Made by a program: the position numbers and the translations under genes
Assembly: GCF_900103545.1 (NCBI RefSeq)
Contig: NZ_FNHH01000006.1
Location: forward strand, 62,001 to 126,000
DNA length: 64,000 bases
Direction: 5' to 3'
DNA from: Daejeonella rubra
GTDB taxonomy: Bacteria > Bacteroidota > Bacteroidia > Sphingobacteriales > Sphingobacteriaceae
Shown here: one piece after another, positions 8,017 through 17,855 of the stretch
Layout of the letters: each line of letters starts with the position of its first letter
Position numbering within the stretch: the stretch's first letter is position 1
Notes under the pieces: model-generated
Databases searched by the model: none
What the model was told of the DNA's origin: nothing
The model's input: only the letters and a program-made list of their open reading frames with translations

Positions 8017-9694
8017 GTTGACACTTAATTTTCTGTTGCTCAAAAACGCTGACGATCTGCTCAAGGGTCATTGCATTCAGGCAGTTCAATTTACTTAATC
8101 CACCTTTTCTGGCAATAAAAGTACCATATTTCATATCAAGATTCCCTTCAATTCGGTGTGCATCCGGGTTTATTGATAAAAGTACACCTTTTGAAATCGC
8201 ATATTGATGCCATCGCCAATCAAGGTCAAGCCTTAAGGGGTTCGCGTTGATCTCTATAATTACATTACTTGCTGCACAGGCATCGATAACCTTTTTATGA
8301 TCTATCGGATAACCGCTTCTGCTTAATAGTAATCTTCCTGTTGGATGCCCCAAAATAGTAGTATAAGGGTTTTCAATTGCTTTTATTAATCTTTCAGTAG
8401 CCTTTTCTTCAGTCATGTTTAAAATTGAATGTACTGAAGCAACTACGAAATCAAAGCTTGCAAGTACTTCGTTGGAGTAATCAAGCGATCCGTCATAGAG
8501 TATATCAGACTCTATTCCTTTAAATATCCGGAATGGAGCAAGTTTTTTATTTAATTTATCAATTTCACGATGCTGGGCTGCTACACGTAATTCATTGAGG
8601 CCGTTGGCATAGAATGCTGATTTGGAATGGTCGCAGATTCCGAAGTATTCCAGCTTTAATTCATTTTTGCAATAGGAAGCCATTTCCTCCAGAGTATGAA
8701 TACCATCGCTCCAGGTACTGTGATTGTGTAAACTTCCTTTAAGATCAGAGTATTGGATCAGTTCAGGTAGTTTGTTCGATTTGGCTAATTCAATTTCATT
8801 AATACCTTCACGTAATTCTGGTTCTATAAATGGCAAACCGGTAATTTCATAGATCTGTTCTTCCGTCTTGTTTTTCAGGTCAGAGCCCGCAAGTATTGAT
8901 AAGAGGGCTTCGGTATGTTCGGTATTGCCTGTTTTTATGATCAGCTCCTTGCCCAGATCTTCTGCATTACAAAATGAGAATTGAACATTCAGGCCAGATT
9001 CTGTTTTGCATTTTAGTTCCTGGCCAATGATTTCAGCATTTTCCAGCCCCAAAGAAATGAATTTTTGCATAACTTCTTCACTTGCCTGGCCAACGATCAA
9101 AAAGTCAAGACTATCGATGATCTCACATTTTCTTCTGAATTGACCTGTGATATAGATGAGCTCAGTATTTAAAGTCTTTTTTGTTAGTTCTAAGAGGTCA
9201 TCTGCAAATTTTTCAATTTTTGCATAAAGAAAACGCCCATTGCTGGCTATGCTGAATTCTATATTTTTTTTGATTTCTTCCTGTGTTTTCAGTCCGAAAC
9301 CTTTGGCCTCGATCAGCCGGTTTTCATTACAGGCATAATAGAGCTCTCCAACAGTATCAATACCCAGATCTTTCCATATCACAAGGATCTTTTTTGGGCC
9401 AATACCCTTGATCTGCATCATTTCTATGATTCCTGGAGGAGTTTGGTTGACTAGTTCTGCCAGTTCCTGAATGGAATTAGTTTGTACAAGCTCATTTATT
9501 TTTGCGGCAATGCTTTTTCCAAGTCCGTCCACCTGCTCCATTTCGGCCAGGCTCTTAGTATAAATAGGATAGGGGAGTTTGTCTACTTTAAATGCAGCAT
9601 TAGCTACAGACCGCACTTTAAATGGATTTTCATTGTGTAACTCCATTAGAGAGCTTAACAATCTTAAAGTCCTTGCGATGATTTTGTTTTCCAT
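8006..9694 (-). CDS. PolX-like protein with C-terminal PHP phosphoesterase domain
   Basis: A 562-residue protein with an N-terminal helix-hairpin-helix region (VDGLGKSIAAKI, IKGIGPKKIL), a degenerate polymerase X nucleotidyltransferase domain, and a PHP domain from about residue 325. PHP metal motifs are intact: SLHNHSTWSDG, ICDHSK, GIESDIL, SVHSI, GHPTGR and NPDAHR. The polymerase DxD motif reads SLD in IDSLDFLIVG, so the first metal-binding aspartate appears lost. Bacterial PolX enzymes repair DNA gaps and use PHP as a 3'-5' exonuclease. The ATG at 9694 was preferred over a TTG at 9712 that lies inside a terminator. Confidence 0.87.
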   Translation of the reverse strand: MENKIIARTLRLLSSLMELHNENPFKVRSVANAAFKVDKLPYPIYTKSLAEMEQVDGLGKSIAAKINELVQTNSIQELAELVNQTPPGIIEMMQIKGIGPKKILVIWKDLGIDTVGELYYACNENRLIEAKGFGLKTQEEIKKNIEFSIASNGRFLYAKIEKFADDLLELTKKTLNTELIYITGQFRRKCEIIDSLDFLIVGQASEEVMQKFISLGLENAEIIGQELKCKTESGLNVQFSFCNAEDLGKELIIKTGNTEHTEALLSILAGSDLKNKTEEQIYEITGLPFIEPELREGINEIELAKSNKLPELIQYSDLKGSLHNHSTWSDGIHTLEEMASYCKNELKLEYFGICDHSKSAFYANGLNELRVAAQHREIDKLNKKLAPFRIFKGIESDILYDGSLDYSNEVLASFDFVVASVHSILNMTEEKATERLIKAIENPYTTILGHPTGRLLLSRSGYPIDHKKVIDACAASNVIIEINANPLRLDLDWRWHQYAISKGVLLSINPDAHRIEGNLDMKYGTFIARKGGLSKLNCLNAMTLEQIVSVFEQQKIKCQLEK

Positions 9695-9699
9695 ACATT

Positions 9700-9735
9700 C
9701 AAAAATAAACAACCCTTCCCTGAAAAGGGAAGGGT
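9700..9735 (-). terminator. Rho-independent terminator after sppA
   Basis: A perfect 10-bp stem (9712-9721 with 9726-9735) closes a GAAA tetraloop and is followed on the minus strand by a T-rich tract. It separates sppA from the PolX-like gene, so the latter probably has its own promoter or depends on read-through. It also argues against the TTG start at 9712 for the PolX-like gene. Confidence 0.8.
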
Positions 9736-9767
9736 ATGTGTTTTTTTAGAAATAAAAATATGAATGC

Positions 9768-11537
9768 TTATCTTATTTGAATGTTATAAGGGATACGAGC
9801 CTGTACTCCTGAAAGGTTTAATGCTGACCTCATTTGTTCGTAATAAATAAAATTATCACCTAATTCACGTTTAACAAAATAGGTTTTTACTTTATCAGCA
9901 GAATTATCAAACAGTGATTTGATAGGATCTACCTGTGCAGGGTAATTCACAATTTTAAAATCTTTTATTTTTGCTTTTTTTGCTGCAGATGCGATAGCAT
10001 CATCAATATCACCTAGTCTGTCTACAAGTCCTCTTTGAAGGGCTTCAGTGCCACTCCACACTCTTCCCTGACCAATGCTGTCAATATAAGATTGCGACTT
10101 TTTACGGCCATCAGCTACTTTTTTTGTGAATGTATCATAGGTTTTATTCACTTCCAGCTGAATGATCATTTTCTCTGTTTCGGTTAAAGGTCTGCTTACA
10201 GTTCCAAGATCTGCAAACTTTCCTGTTTTAACCCCATCAAATGTAATTCCAAGCTTATTATTAAAGAATTTCTGCATATTCGGGATGATCCCAAATACTC
10301 CGATCGATCCGGTGATCGTATTTGGCTGGGCAAAGATCGAATCAGCTGCACATGCGATATAATAACCACCTGAAGCAGCCAGATCACCCATTGATACAAT
10401 AACAGGCTTTGATTTTTTTGCAAGAACTGTTTCACGCCATATTACATCAGATGCCAGAGCACTTCCACCCGGAGAATTAATTCTAAGTACAATCGCTTTG
10501 ACTTTGTCATCAGTGCGGGCTTTTCTTATCGCTCTGGATATTCTTTCTGAACCAATGGTTTCATCATTACCTTCTCCACTCATAATTTCGCCATTGGCAT
10601 AAATTACAGCGATCCTGTTTTGTGAAGATTCCTCCTTTTCACCTTCAGAAGGTGCATATTCTTCCAGGCTTACAGATTTGATTTCTTTCTTTTTATCAAT
10701 GTTGGTGAGCTTTTTAAGTTCATCAAGTACCTCATCTTTATATTTAAGCCCGTCAACCATTTTAAATGTTAAAGCATCTTTTGGAGCTCTGATCTTAGCG
10801 CTGTCAGCCAATGAAAAAAGAGTATTTTTTGGTATTTTCCTGCTTTTTGAGATCTCTGAAAGGAAATGATCATACATAGAGCCTAAAAAAGATGTAACCT
10901 GCTGTCTGTTGGGCTCACTCATTTTATCAAGAATAAATGGCTCTACAGCACTTTTATAGGTGCCAACTTTGATGATCTGAGCTTCAATGTCAAGTTTTTC
11001 GAGGGTACCTTTGAAGAACATGATTTCGGAGCTAAGTCCACGAAAATCTATCATGCCCTCCGGGTTAAGGTATATTTTATCTGCGGCAGTTGCCAAATAA
11101 TACGCACCCTGCGAATAGACTTCGCTATAGGCGATTATGAATTTTCCGCTTTTCTTGAAATCGAGCAATGCATTACGGATTTCTTCCATAGTTGCCATAC
11201 CTGAAGAAAGCGATGAAGCATCAAGATAGATCCCTTTTATATGATCATCTGATTTTGCTTCCTCTATACCTTTCAGTATTTCATTCAGCCCTAATTTTTT
11301 CTTGCTTTCAAGTCCAAGCAGGCTAAGTTCTGCAAATGGATTTTTATCTGTTCTTTCCTTGATCGGATAATCAAGACTGATATGCAGAACACTGTTGGAG
11401 GCAACATTTACTTTTCCATCACTGCCTGCTGTTGAGATCACTGCTGTTATGAGTACAATGAGAAGCAAAAACAGAACAAAAAATGATAGAATGAAGCCTA
11501 ACATGGAGGCGAAAACAAATTTGAAAAAATCTTTCAT
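9768..11537 (-). CDS. sppA: Signal peptide peptidase SppA, 67K type
   Basis: A 589-residue inner-membrane serine protease that degrades cleaved signal peptides. After an N-terminal anchor (about 8-40) come two S49 peptidase domains. The catalytic lysine is in TAADKIYLNPEG of the first domain and the serine in DLAASGGYYIAC of the second, preceded by RINSPGGSALAS; this matches the Lys/Ser dyad of the E. coli enzyme. The longer frame back to 11597 was rejected because MKDFFKFVFASM is the usual start and the added residues cover the promoter. Confidence 0.93.
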   Translation of the reverse strand: MKDFFKFVFASMLGFILSFFVLFLLLIVLITAVISTAGSDGKVNVASNSVLHISLDYPIKERTDKNPFAELSLLGLESKKKLGLNEILKGIEEAKSDDHIKGIYLDASSLSSGMATMEEIRNALLDFKKSGKFIIAYSEVYSQGAYYLATAADKIYLNPEGMIDFRGLSSEIMFFKGTLEKLDIEAQIIKVGTYKSAVEPFILDKMSEPNRQQVTSFLGSMYDHFLSEISKSRKIPKNTLFSLADSAKIRAPKDALTFKMVDGLKYKDEVLDELKKLTNIDKKKEIKSVSLEEYAPSEGEKEESSQNRIAVIYANGEIMSGEGNDETIGSERISRAIRKARTDDKVKAIVLRINSPGGSALASDVIWRETVLAKKSKPVIVSMGDLAASGGYYIACAADSIFAQPNTITGSIGVFGIIPNMQKFFNNKLGITFDGVKTGKFADLGTVSRPLTETEKMIIQLEVNKTYDTFTKKVADGRKKSQSYIDSIGQGRVWSGTEALQRGLVDRLGDIDDAIASAAKKAKIKDFKIVNYPAQVDPIKSLFDNSADKVKTYFVKRELGDNFIYYEQMRSALNLSGVQARIPYNIQIR

Positions 11538-11570
11538 ATAAGGGGTAAATACATTATCTATGCAAGTATA

Positions 11571-11597
11571 CAAATATACAGATTTAGTATTTGGCAA
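11571..11597 (-). promoter_or_regulatory. Promoter of sppA
   Basis: On the minus strand TTGC (11594-11597) and TATATTTG (11571-11578) form a Bacteroidota-type promoter pair with a spacer of about 15 nt. The TATATTTG box lies about 33 nt before the chosen sppA ATG and overlaps the discarded upstream reading frame. Confidence 0.5.
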
Positions 11598-11624
11598 TTT
11601 GTTACACAGGCTTTTAAAAATTAC

Positions 11625-12107
11625 ATGTATACTACCTATATCTTGCTTGGCAGTAATCTCGGCGACAGCAAAAAATATATTTCTGATGCAATTGCAGAAA
11701 TTGCGGGCAGGCTCGGGACGATCAATGCAAAATCATCCTTGTATCAAACCGCCTCCTGGGGTAAACATGATCAGCCTGATTTTATTAATCAGGTCATTGA
11801 ATTGAAAACCAGCCTGAATCCTGAAGAACTGCTGAAAGGTGTTCTTGAAATAGAAAATATTTTTGGCCGTCAGCGGCTCGAAAAGTGGGGCTCCAGAACT
11901 ATTGATATTGATATTCTGTTATACGAAGATCAGATTGTAAACGACCATGATCTAATCATACCACATCCTTATTTGTCGGTCAGGCGATTTAGTCTGATGC
12001 CCTTGAGTGAGATCGCACCCGACCAGGTTCATCCCATTTCAAAGAAAAGCATTACTGAATTGTTGCTTGAATTGACCGATGATTTATATGTAAAAAGGTT
12101 AACTTAG
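11625..12107 (+). CDS. folK: 2-amino-4-hydroxy-6-hydroxymethyldihydropteridine pyrophosphokinase
   Basis: A 160-residue HPPK that transfers pyrophosphate from ATP to 6-hydroxymethyl-dihydropterin in folate synthesis. It shows ILLGSNLGD at the N-terminus, the substrate loop near NQVIEL, and the signature KWGSRTIDIDILLY with the metal-binding DxD, followed by IPHPYLSVRRFSLMPL. Length is typical. It is divergent from sppA and precedes an Hpt-domain gene by 24 nt. Confidence 0.95.
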   Translation: MYTTYILLGSNLGDSKKYISDAIAEIAGRLGTINAKSSLYQTASWGKHDQPDFINQVIELKTSLNPEELLKGVLEIENIFGRQRLEKWGSRTIDIDILLYEDQIVNDHDLIIPHPYLSVRRFSLMPLSEIAPDQVHPISKKSITELLLELTDDLYVKRLT

Positions 12108-12131
12108 CAAAAATTTAGATCTTTTATTAGT

Positions 12132-12518
12132 ATGTCTGAGGAATTAAAAAACAATAGTGCTGATTTTAATCTTGATCTATCCTACCTCCAGGATGTGGCT
12201 AGTGGAAGTACTGAGTTCATGATCGAGATGATAGAATTGTTTCTAACTCAGACCCCGGCTTATTTTGACCAGCTAGGCCAATTAATTATAGATGAAAACT
12301 GGTCTGCTGTTGCAGATATTGCACATAAAATAAAACCTACTCTGGCTTTCATGGGAGTTGAATCAGCAAGGGGAAGTATGGCTGAAATTGAACAAAATGC
12401 AAGAAATCTCAAAAAATTAGAGACAATTCCACCAGCGTTTAAGCTTCTTAAAGATATGAGCGTGGAACTTTTCATTAAATTAGCTCAAATTAAATCTGAT
12501 CTTGAAAAAACAATTTAA
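12132..12518 (+). CDS. Hpt-domain histidine phosphotransfer protein
   Basis: A 128-residue, mostly helical protein with a single Hpt domain. The motif ADIAHKIKPTLAFMG holds the presumed phospho-accepting His65. Stand-alone Hpt proteins carry phosphate from hybrid sensor kinases to response regulators in the cytoplasm. No kinase or receiver lies in this window, so its partners are encoded elsewhere. The sequence between its stop and pssA (about 250 nt) shows no gene. Confidence 0.85.
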   Translation: MSEELKNNSADFNLDLSYLQDVASGSTEFMIEMIELFLTQTPAYFDQLGQLIIDENWSAVADIAHKIKPTLAFMGVESARGSMAEIEQNARNLKKLETIPPAFKLLKDMSVELFIKLAQIKSDLEKTI

Positions 12519-12765
12519 TCTGCTTTATTCAAATTTGTAGCCCATCCACCATCGAATCAGTTATTTTCTATATAATTCCTGGTTTTTTATTATATCCTTT
12601 TCTTAAGCAGCGTTTAGTTAGTTGCGATAAGCATTTCTTCTCAAACAATCGCCCAAGCAATCAAATATTTTCTGAATCCTGATTCTTCGAGCTGCTGATT
12701 ACTGCTTTTCCATGATTATCATCCGGCATTTATTTACCCTGAATATTATTAATTTCAGATATAAT

Positions 12766-13464
12766 TCAGCTAATTGTTCTGAATTGGATAAATGAAATTA
12801 AAAAATACAGGAATAGTATCATTGGAACTGCTGCAAATTGAAATATTAAAATCAGAATCAGGGATGAACCAATTAAAATATAGCGAAGCAGATTCTCTGA
12901 AAGTTTCAATGATTTAAATTTCAATGAGATAAGCGGTATTTCTGAAACAAGTAATAAGCCCATACCCAGACTGAAGATGAACAGAAAATAAGGGTTCATG
13001 ATATAATTCATGAAAAAACTATTGTTTTCCATGATCATCATCGGAAAAGAAGCGATCAATAATGAATTAGCAGGGGTAGGGAGACCAATAAAGTTTTCAG
13101 ACTGTCTGGTGTCGATATTGAATTTTGCCAGTCTTAAACCAGAGAATACAGCAATCAGAAAAGCCGAATAATTCAACCAACTACTGTAGGGAGCTGTTTG
13201 AGGCGACAATAGAAACATCTGATAGATTATGACGGAGGGTAAAACCCCGAAACTAACCATATCTGCCATCGAATCTAACTGTTTTCCAAGTTCAGAGTAG
13301 GCCTTTAACCATCTGGCAAGCATCCCATCAAGAAAATCAAGGACCGCCGCGATCAAAATCGCGTAAGTAGCGAGATGAAGTTCGCCCTTAAAGGCAAAAA
13401 CAATCCCCAAACAGCCGCTAAAAAGGTTTAGACAGGTAACTGTATTGGGGATATGTTGCTTCAT
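12766..13464 (-). CDS. pssA: CDP-diacylglycerol-serine O-phosphatidyltransferase
   Basis: A 232-residue integral membrane enzyme that makes phosphatidylserine, the precursor of phosphatidylethanolamine. The CDP-alcohol phosphotransferase motif is complete: Asp43, Asp46-Gly47, Ala50-Arg51, Gly60, Asp64 and Asp68. About seven hydrophobic segments follow, and NTVTCLNLFSGCLG at the N-terminus is typical of the subclass II Pss. It faces the Hpt gene and lies downstream of rho with a 56-nt gap. Confidence 0.93.
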   Translation of the reverse strand: MKQHIPNTVTCLNLFSGCLGIVFAFKGELHLATYAILIAAVLDFLDGMLARWLKAYSELGKQLDSMADMVSFGVLPSVIIYQMFLLSPQTAPYSSWLNYSAFLIAVFSGLRLAKFNIDTRQSENFIGLPTPANSLLIASFPMMIMENNSFFMNYIMNPYFLFIFSLGMGLLLVSEIPLISLKFKSLKLSENLLRYILIGSSLILILIFQFAAVPMILFLYFLISFIQFRTIS

Positions 13465-13520
13465 CAGAATAGTATTGTCTGTACTGAGATTTATAGTATT
13501 TCAGAAACTAATTTAATTTA

Positions 13521-15125
13521 TCAGGAATTCATTGATATCAGGAATTCCTCATTGGTTCTAGTGCCGCGCATTTGCGATTGCAAGAATTCCATAGATTCCT
13601 GTGAATTCATGTCTGCAAGGTGATTTCTTAAAATCCAGATACGCTGTAGGGTATCCTTGTCCAGAAGAAGGTCATCACGACGTGTGCTTGAAGCTGTCAG
13701 GTCGATTGCAGGGAATATACGTTTGTTAGATAGTTTTCTGTCTAACTGTAATTCCATGTTACCTGTTCCTTTAAATTCTTCAAAGATCACCTCATCCATT
13801 TTGGATCCTGTTTCAGTCAGAGCGGTAGCCAATATGGTTAATGATCCACCATCTTCAATATTTCTTGCTGCACCGAAGAAACGTTTTGGTTTATGTAAGG
13901 CGTTGGCATCCACACCACCGGAAAGTATTTTACCGGATGCTGGTGCAACAGTATTGTATGCACGTGCCAGACGGGTTATAGAATCAAGCAGGATCACTAC
14001 ATCGTGGCCACATTCAACCATTCTTTTTGCTTTTTCAAGAACGATATTTGCAATTTTAACATGGCGCTCAGCAGGTTCATCGAAAGTTGAGGAAACAACT
14101 TCTGCACGAACACTTCTGGCCATATCAGTAACCTCTTCCGGACGTTCATCGATCAGTAAAATGATCAGGTACACTTCAGGATGGTTTTTTGCAATAGCAT
14201 TTGCCACATCTTTCAGAAGCATGGTTTTACCTGTTTTTGGCTGGGCAACAATCAATCCACGCTGTCCCTTACCTATTGGGGTAAACAGATCAATGATACG
14301 TGTGGAATGATTTGCTGTGTCAACAAACAGATTCAGTTTTTCTGTTGGGAAAAGTGGTGTCAGGTAATCAAATGGAACCCTGTCACGAACATCAGCAGGA
14401 ATACGGCCGTTGATCGCTTCAACGCGAACTAGCGGGAAATATTTTTCGCCTTCTTTTGGAGGACGGATACTACCTCTTACGGTATCACCAGTCTTGAGTC
14501 CGAATAATTTTATTTGAGATTGTGATACATAAATATCATCAGGAGAAGAAAGGTAGTTATAATCTGATGACCTTAAAAAGCCATAACCATCAGGCATGAT
14601 CTCCAAAATCCCTTCGTTAACGATCACATTATCAAAATCCATATTAATTGCAGGAGCATCCTGAGTTCTTGGATTTTGTTTAGGATTGTTAGGGTTTGGC
14701 CTGCGTTCAAATTTCTTTGGCTCAGCTTGATCAGCGGTTTTTACTTCTGCAGCCACTGGAGCAGCTTCTGATGGAATTTCAGAAATAACTGTCTCAATTA
14801 CAGGATCAATTACAGGAGCTTCATCATCTTCCGGGAAATCGAAAGTCCTGGTATTGTCCAGAGGAACCTCTTTGTGCTTATTACTATCACTACTTGATTT
14901 AGTACTGCGAAGTCGCTTGCGCGGCTTGGCAGCAGCGTCATTTACTTCAGAGCCATTAATCTCATTGACAGCGTTCCCGCTAACAGGAGGTGTATCAGCA
15001 TGTTCAAGGATTTTGGTGATGAGATCCTGTTTACGCAATGTGTCAGTATCTTCCACACCAAGGGTTTGAGCAATTTCACGTAGCTCGGAAACGAGCTTAT
15101 CGTTCAATTTATTACTATCCAGCAT
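13521..15125 (-). CDS. rho: Transcription termination factor Rho
   Basis: A 534-residue RNA-dependent helicase that ends transcription of untranslated RNA. The first 45 residues are the Rho N-terminal domain. A low-complexity acidic/proline insert follows to about residue 165, as in other Bacteroidota. Then come the RNA-binding cold-shock-like domain ([27 protein letters not shown], in parts) and the ATPase core with the P-loop [10 protein letters not shown], the Walker [17 protein letters not shown] and the Q/R-loop regions. The insert makes it longer than the 419-residue E. coli protein. Confidence 0.96.
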   Translation of the reverse strand: MLDSNKLNDKLVSELREIAQTLGVEDTDTLRKQDLITKILEHADTPPVSGNAVNEINGSEVNDAAAKPRKRLRSTKSSSDSNKHKEVPLDNTRTFDFPEDDEAPVIDPVIETVISEIPSEAAPVAAEVKTADQAEPKKFERRPNPNNPKQNPRTQDAPAINMDFDNVIVNEGILEIMPDGYGFLRSSDYNYLSSPDDIYVSQSQIKLFGLKTGDTVRGSIRPPKEGEKYFPLVRVEAINGRIPADVRDRVPFDYLTPLFPTEKLNLFVDTANHSTRIIDLFTPIGKGQRGLIVAQPKTGKTMLLKDVANAIAKNHPEVYLIILLIDERPEEVTDMARSVRAEVVSSTFDEPAERHVKIANIVLEKAKRMVECGHDVVILLDSITRLARAYNTVAPASGKILSGGVDANALHKPKRFFGAARNIEDGGSLTILATALTETGSKMDEVIFEEFKGTGNMELQLDRKLSNKRIFPAIDLTASSTRRDDLLLDKDTLQRIWILRNHLADMNSQESMEFLQSQMRGTRTNEEFLISMNS

Positions 15126-15362
15126 TAAATATGGTTTATGTTTTTTGGGATTTTAGTTCAATAAATTTATCCTGGAGAGCGACAACACAAAAATTAATGC
15201 AATTTATTGCTACAAAAGAATTATTGTGATTTCCTGAATTCAGGGATAAAATGAGATTACGACACAATTTTATGCAATAAAAAGAAAAAAACAAAATTTT
15301 AATTCTTTTTTTAAGTCTAAGAGGTCATCTTTATTTATTTTCGTCCAAATTTCGCTGTTAAA

Positions 15363-16190
15363 ATGAATAGAAAGCAACTTATTGAACAAATAAAAATCAA
15401 GAAATCTTTCCTGTGTGTCGGACTTGATACTGATATAGAGTTAATTCCAAAATTCCTGCTCGACTTTGAGGACCCGGTTCTGGAATTTAATAAGCGTATC
15501 ATTGATGCTACCCATGATCTCTGTGTTGCCTATAAACCCAATAGTGCTTTTTATGAAAGCAGAGGTATTGCAGGCTGGAAGAGTTTAATTGATACTTCAA
15601 ATTATATCCCGGAAACTTGCTTAGGGATCATTGATGCAAAGCGCGGAGATATTGGGAATACCTCAACAATGTACGCAAAAGCATTTTTTGATCATGCGTC
15701 TTCAGGAATGAGTTTTGACGCCATTACCATCGCTCCATATATGGGAAGTGATTCGGTCAAGCCCTTTCTGGCATTTGAAGATAAATGGGTAATTCTTCTG
15801 GCCCTTACTTCAAATGAAGGCGGAAAAGACTTCCAGTTCATAGATACTGAAAACGGCCGTTTATTTGAAAATGTGATACAAAAAGCCAATTCATGGGCTG
15901 GAAACGATCGTATGATGTATGTAGTAGGAGCGACAAGGGCTGAGGAATTTTTGAATATCCGCAAATTTGCTCCTGATCATTTTCTGCTGGTACCTGGTGT
16001 CGGGGCGCAGGGGGGAAGTTTGCAGGAGGTCTGTAAATATGGTTTGTCTGAGAGCTGCGGACTTTTAGTCAACTCTTCAAGGTCCATTATTTTCGCTTCA
16101 TCGGGGGAGGATTTTGCCGAACGTGCCAGAGAAGAAGCAAAAAAACTGCAATCTGAAATGGAAATTCTACTGGAGGAGATTGGATTTTAA
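15363..16190 (+). CDS. pyrF: Orotidine 5'-phosphate decarboxylase, long type
   Basis: A 275-residue enzyme that converts OMP to UMP, the last step of pyrimidine synthesis. The active-site [13 protein letters not shown] (about 100-112) and the phosphate-binding [10 protein letters not shown] (about 208-217) identify the type 2 PyrF family, which is longer than the E. coli enzyme and normal for Bacteroidota. It stands alone, with about 240 nt of AT-rich sequence between it and rho. Confidence 0.94.
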   Translation: MNRKQLIEQIKIKKSFLCVGLDTDIELIPKFLLDFEDPVLEFNKRIIDATHDLCVAYKPNSAFYESRGIAGWKSLIDTSNYIPETCLGIIDAKRGDIGNTSTMYAKAFFDHASSGMSFDAITIAPYMGSDSVKPFLAFEDKWVILLALTSNEGGKDFQFIDTENGRLFENVIQKANSWAGNDRMMYVVGATRAEEFLNIRKFAPDHFLLVPGVGAQGGSLQEVCKYGLSESCGLLVNSSRSIIFASSGEDFAERAREEAKKLQSEMEILLEEIGF

Positions 16191-16299
16191 ATCCCCTGCA
16201 ATTTTATATCCGAAAATCATTCTTTTACCGTTCATTGGTTAAAAACTGCCGGTGAATCATATTCTTTTGCTGCTGCATTCATTTTCGGTAGTTTAAAAT

Positions 16300-17610
16300 A
16301 TGTCATTTCCCGAAGAATTCCTTCATTATCTCTGGAAATTCTGCTTGTTAAAAAAGCAGGAATTCAAAACTACCTCAGGAGATATTCTGGATATTATCAG
16401 TGTTGGATTGCATAATAACCATGCAGGGCCTGATTTTGAAAGTGCAAAGATCAGGATTGGAGATACCTTATGGGCAGGAAATGTTGAGATACATATTCGT
16501 TCTTCCGACTGGTACCGGCATCAGCATCAGTTTGATCAGGCTTATGACAATGTGATTTTGCACGTGGTTTCAGAACATGATCAGGAGATCATCCGAAATG
16601 ATGGCACAGAAATCCCTGTTTTTGAAATCAAAAACCTCATTCCTGCCGAAATTGCTCAAAACTATATCAGTCTTATGGCCGATCTGAGCTGGATCCCATG
16701 TGAAAAACATTTGGCGGGTATAGAGCCATTTTTTATAAAAAGTTGGCTTTCACGTATTTTAATAGAGCGTTTGGAAGAGAGATCAATTCAGGTCAACGAA
16801 CTGCTTAAGGAATATAAAGGCAGCTGGGATGATGCATTCTATATAACCCTGGCCCGAAATTTCGGATTTAAAACAAATGCTGTTCCTTTTGAGATGCTGG
16901 CCCGTTCTTTACCGCAACAATTACTGGGCAGGTATAAAAACAGAGCGTTTCAGATTGAAGCTCTGATCTTTGGTCAGGCGGGTTTTTTAAATAAAAATTT
17001 TAAGGAAGAGTATCCAGGGCTGATCATGCAGGAATACAGGTTCCTCAGGAAGAAGCATGGTTTAAATCCGATAGATAAATACTTATGGAAGTATATGAGG
17101 TTAAGGCCACGCAATTTTCCGACCTTAAGACTCGCTCAGTTTGCAGCTTTGATCCTTAAATCAAGTCATCTTTTTTCCAGAATACTGAATGAAAAAGATA
17201 GCAGGAGAATAATGAGGATGTTTAGTGAAATGCCTTTAAATAGCTATTGGGAGACACATTATAGATTCGGACAGGAATGCCAGCAGACAAGCTCAGCATT
17301 GGGTGATAAATCAATAGATAATATTCTGATCAATACAGTGGCGGTATTTTCATTTGCATTCGGGCTCATGCATGGTAGTGATGAGCAGATGAATAAGGGC
17401 TTAAATATTCTGGAAAAACTAAGCCCTGAATCCAATGCTGTGATCAACCGATTTATTAAAATAGGATGTATTCCTGAAAATGCGGCTCATACCCAGGCCA
17501 TATTACAGCTAAAAAAATCCTATTGTGATCAAAAGAAATGCTTATCTTGTGGAATTGGGACAAAAATATTAAACCATAAAAATGCTTCAACAGTTTCTAA
17601 CGTTTTTTGA
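16300..17610 (+). CDS. DUF2851 family protein
   Basis: A 436-residue protein of the DUF2851 family, widespread in Bacteroidota and without an assigned function. The conserved N-terminal block includes NNHAGPDFESAKIRI and WAGNVEIHIRSSDWYRHQH, followed by YDNVILHVV. The C-terminus carries clustered cysteines (YCDQKKCLSCGIG) that could bind metal. The end overlaps the downstream PspC gene by 29 nt, which suggests coupled translation. I cannot assign a reaction. Confidence 0.85.
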   Translation: MSFPEEFLHYLWKFCLLKKQEFKTTSGDILDIISVGLHNNHAGPDFESAKIRIGDTLWAGNVEIHIRSSDWYRHQHQFDQAYDNVILHVVSEHDQEIIRNDGTEIPVFEIKNLIPAEIAQNYISLMADLSWIPCEKHLAGIEPFFIKSWLSRILIERLEERSIQVNELLKEYKGSWDDAFYITLARNFGFKTNAVPFEMLARSLPQQLLGRYKNRAFQIEALIFGQAGFLNKNFKEEYPGLIMQEYRFLRKKHGLNPIDKYLWKYMRLRPRNFPTLRLAQFAALILKSSHLFSRILNEKDSRRIMRMFSEMPLNSYWETHYRFGQECQQTSSALGDKSIDNILINTVAVFSFAFGLMHGSDEQMNKGLNILEKLSPESNAVINRFIKIGCIPENAAHTQAILQLKKSYCDQKKCLSCGIGTKILNHKNASTVSNVF

Positions 17611-17803
17611 AAAACGATCATTCGGTGTCTGTGCATACCTCGGAGAACGTTTTAATATTTCTATTTCTAAGATCAGATTATTCTTTATTTATTCATCTTT
17701 TCTTGCAGTAGGCTTTCCTCTGATCGTTTATGTATTTGCTGCAATCGTTTTGGATGTGCGTCATTATATAAAACGTATTCGCGACACGGTGTGGGACTTC
17801 TAA
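17582..17803 (+). CDS. PspC-domain small membrane protein
   Basis: A 73-residue protein with a PspC-like domain: a short amphipathic N-terminus, a CAYLGERFNIS turn and one hydrophobic stretch (about 31-55). PspC proteins act in membrane stress responses, and stand-alone short members are common in Bacteroidota. It overlaps the DUF2851 gene by 29 nt in another frame and ends at a strong hairpin. Confidence 0.72.
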   Translation: MLQQFLTFFEKRSFGVCAYLGERFNISISKIRLFFIYSSFLAVGFPLIVYVFAAIVLDVRHYIKRIRDTVWDF

Positions 17804-17807
17804 AAAA

Positions 17808-17844
17808 ATAGAACACCCCGGGTGTTTGACCCATGGTGCTCTAT
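17808..17844. terminator. Bidirectional hairpin between PspC and CHRD genes
   Basis: A 10-bp stem with one mismatch (17808-17817 with 17835-17844) encloses a smaller GGGT/ACCC stem. It lies between two convergent genes with A-rich sequence on one side and T-rich on the other, so it could end transcription from both directions. Confidence 0.65.
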
Positions 17845-17855
17845 CTCCTTAAAAA

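Noticed and set aside
13657..14310. A 217-codon open frame on the plus strand
   Set aside because: It is antisense to the core of rho, its composition is serine/arginine-rich and no domain is seen; it reflects codon use of rho.
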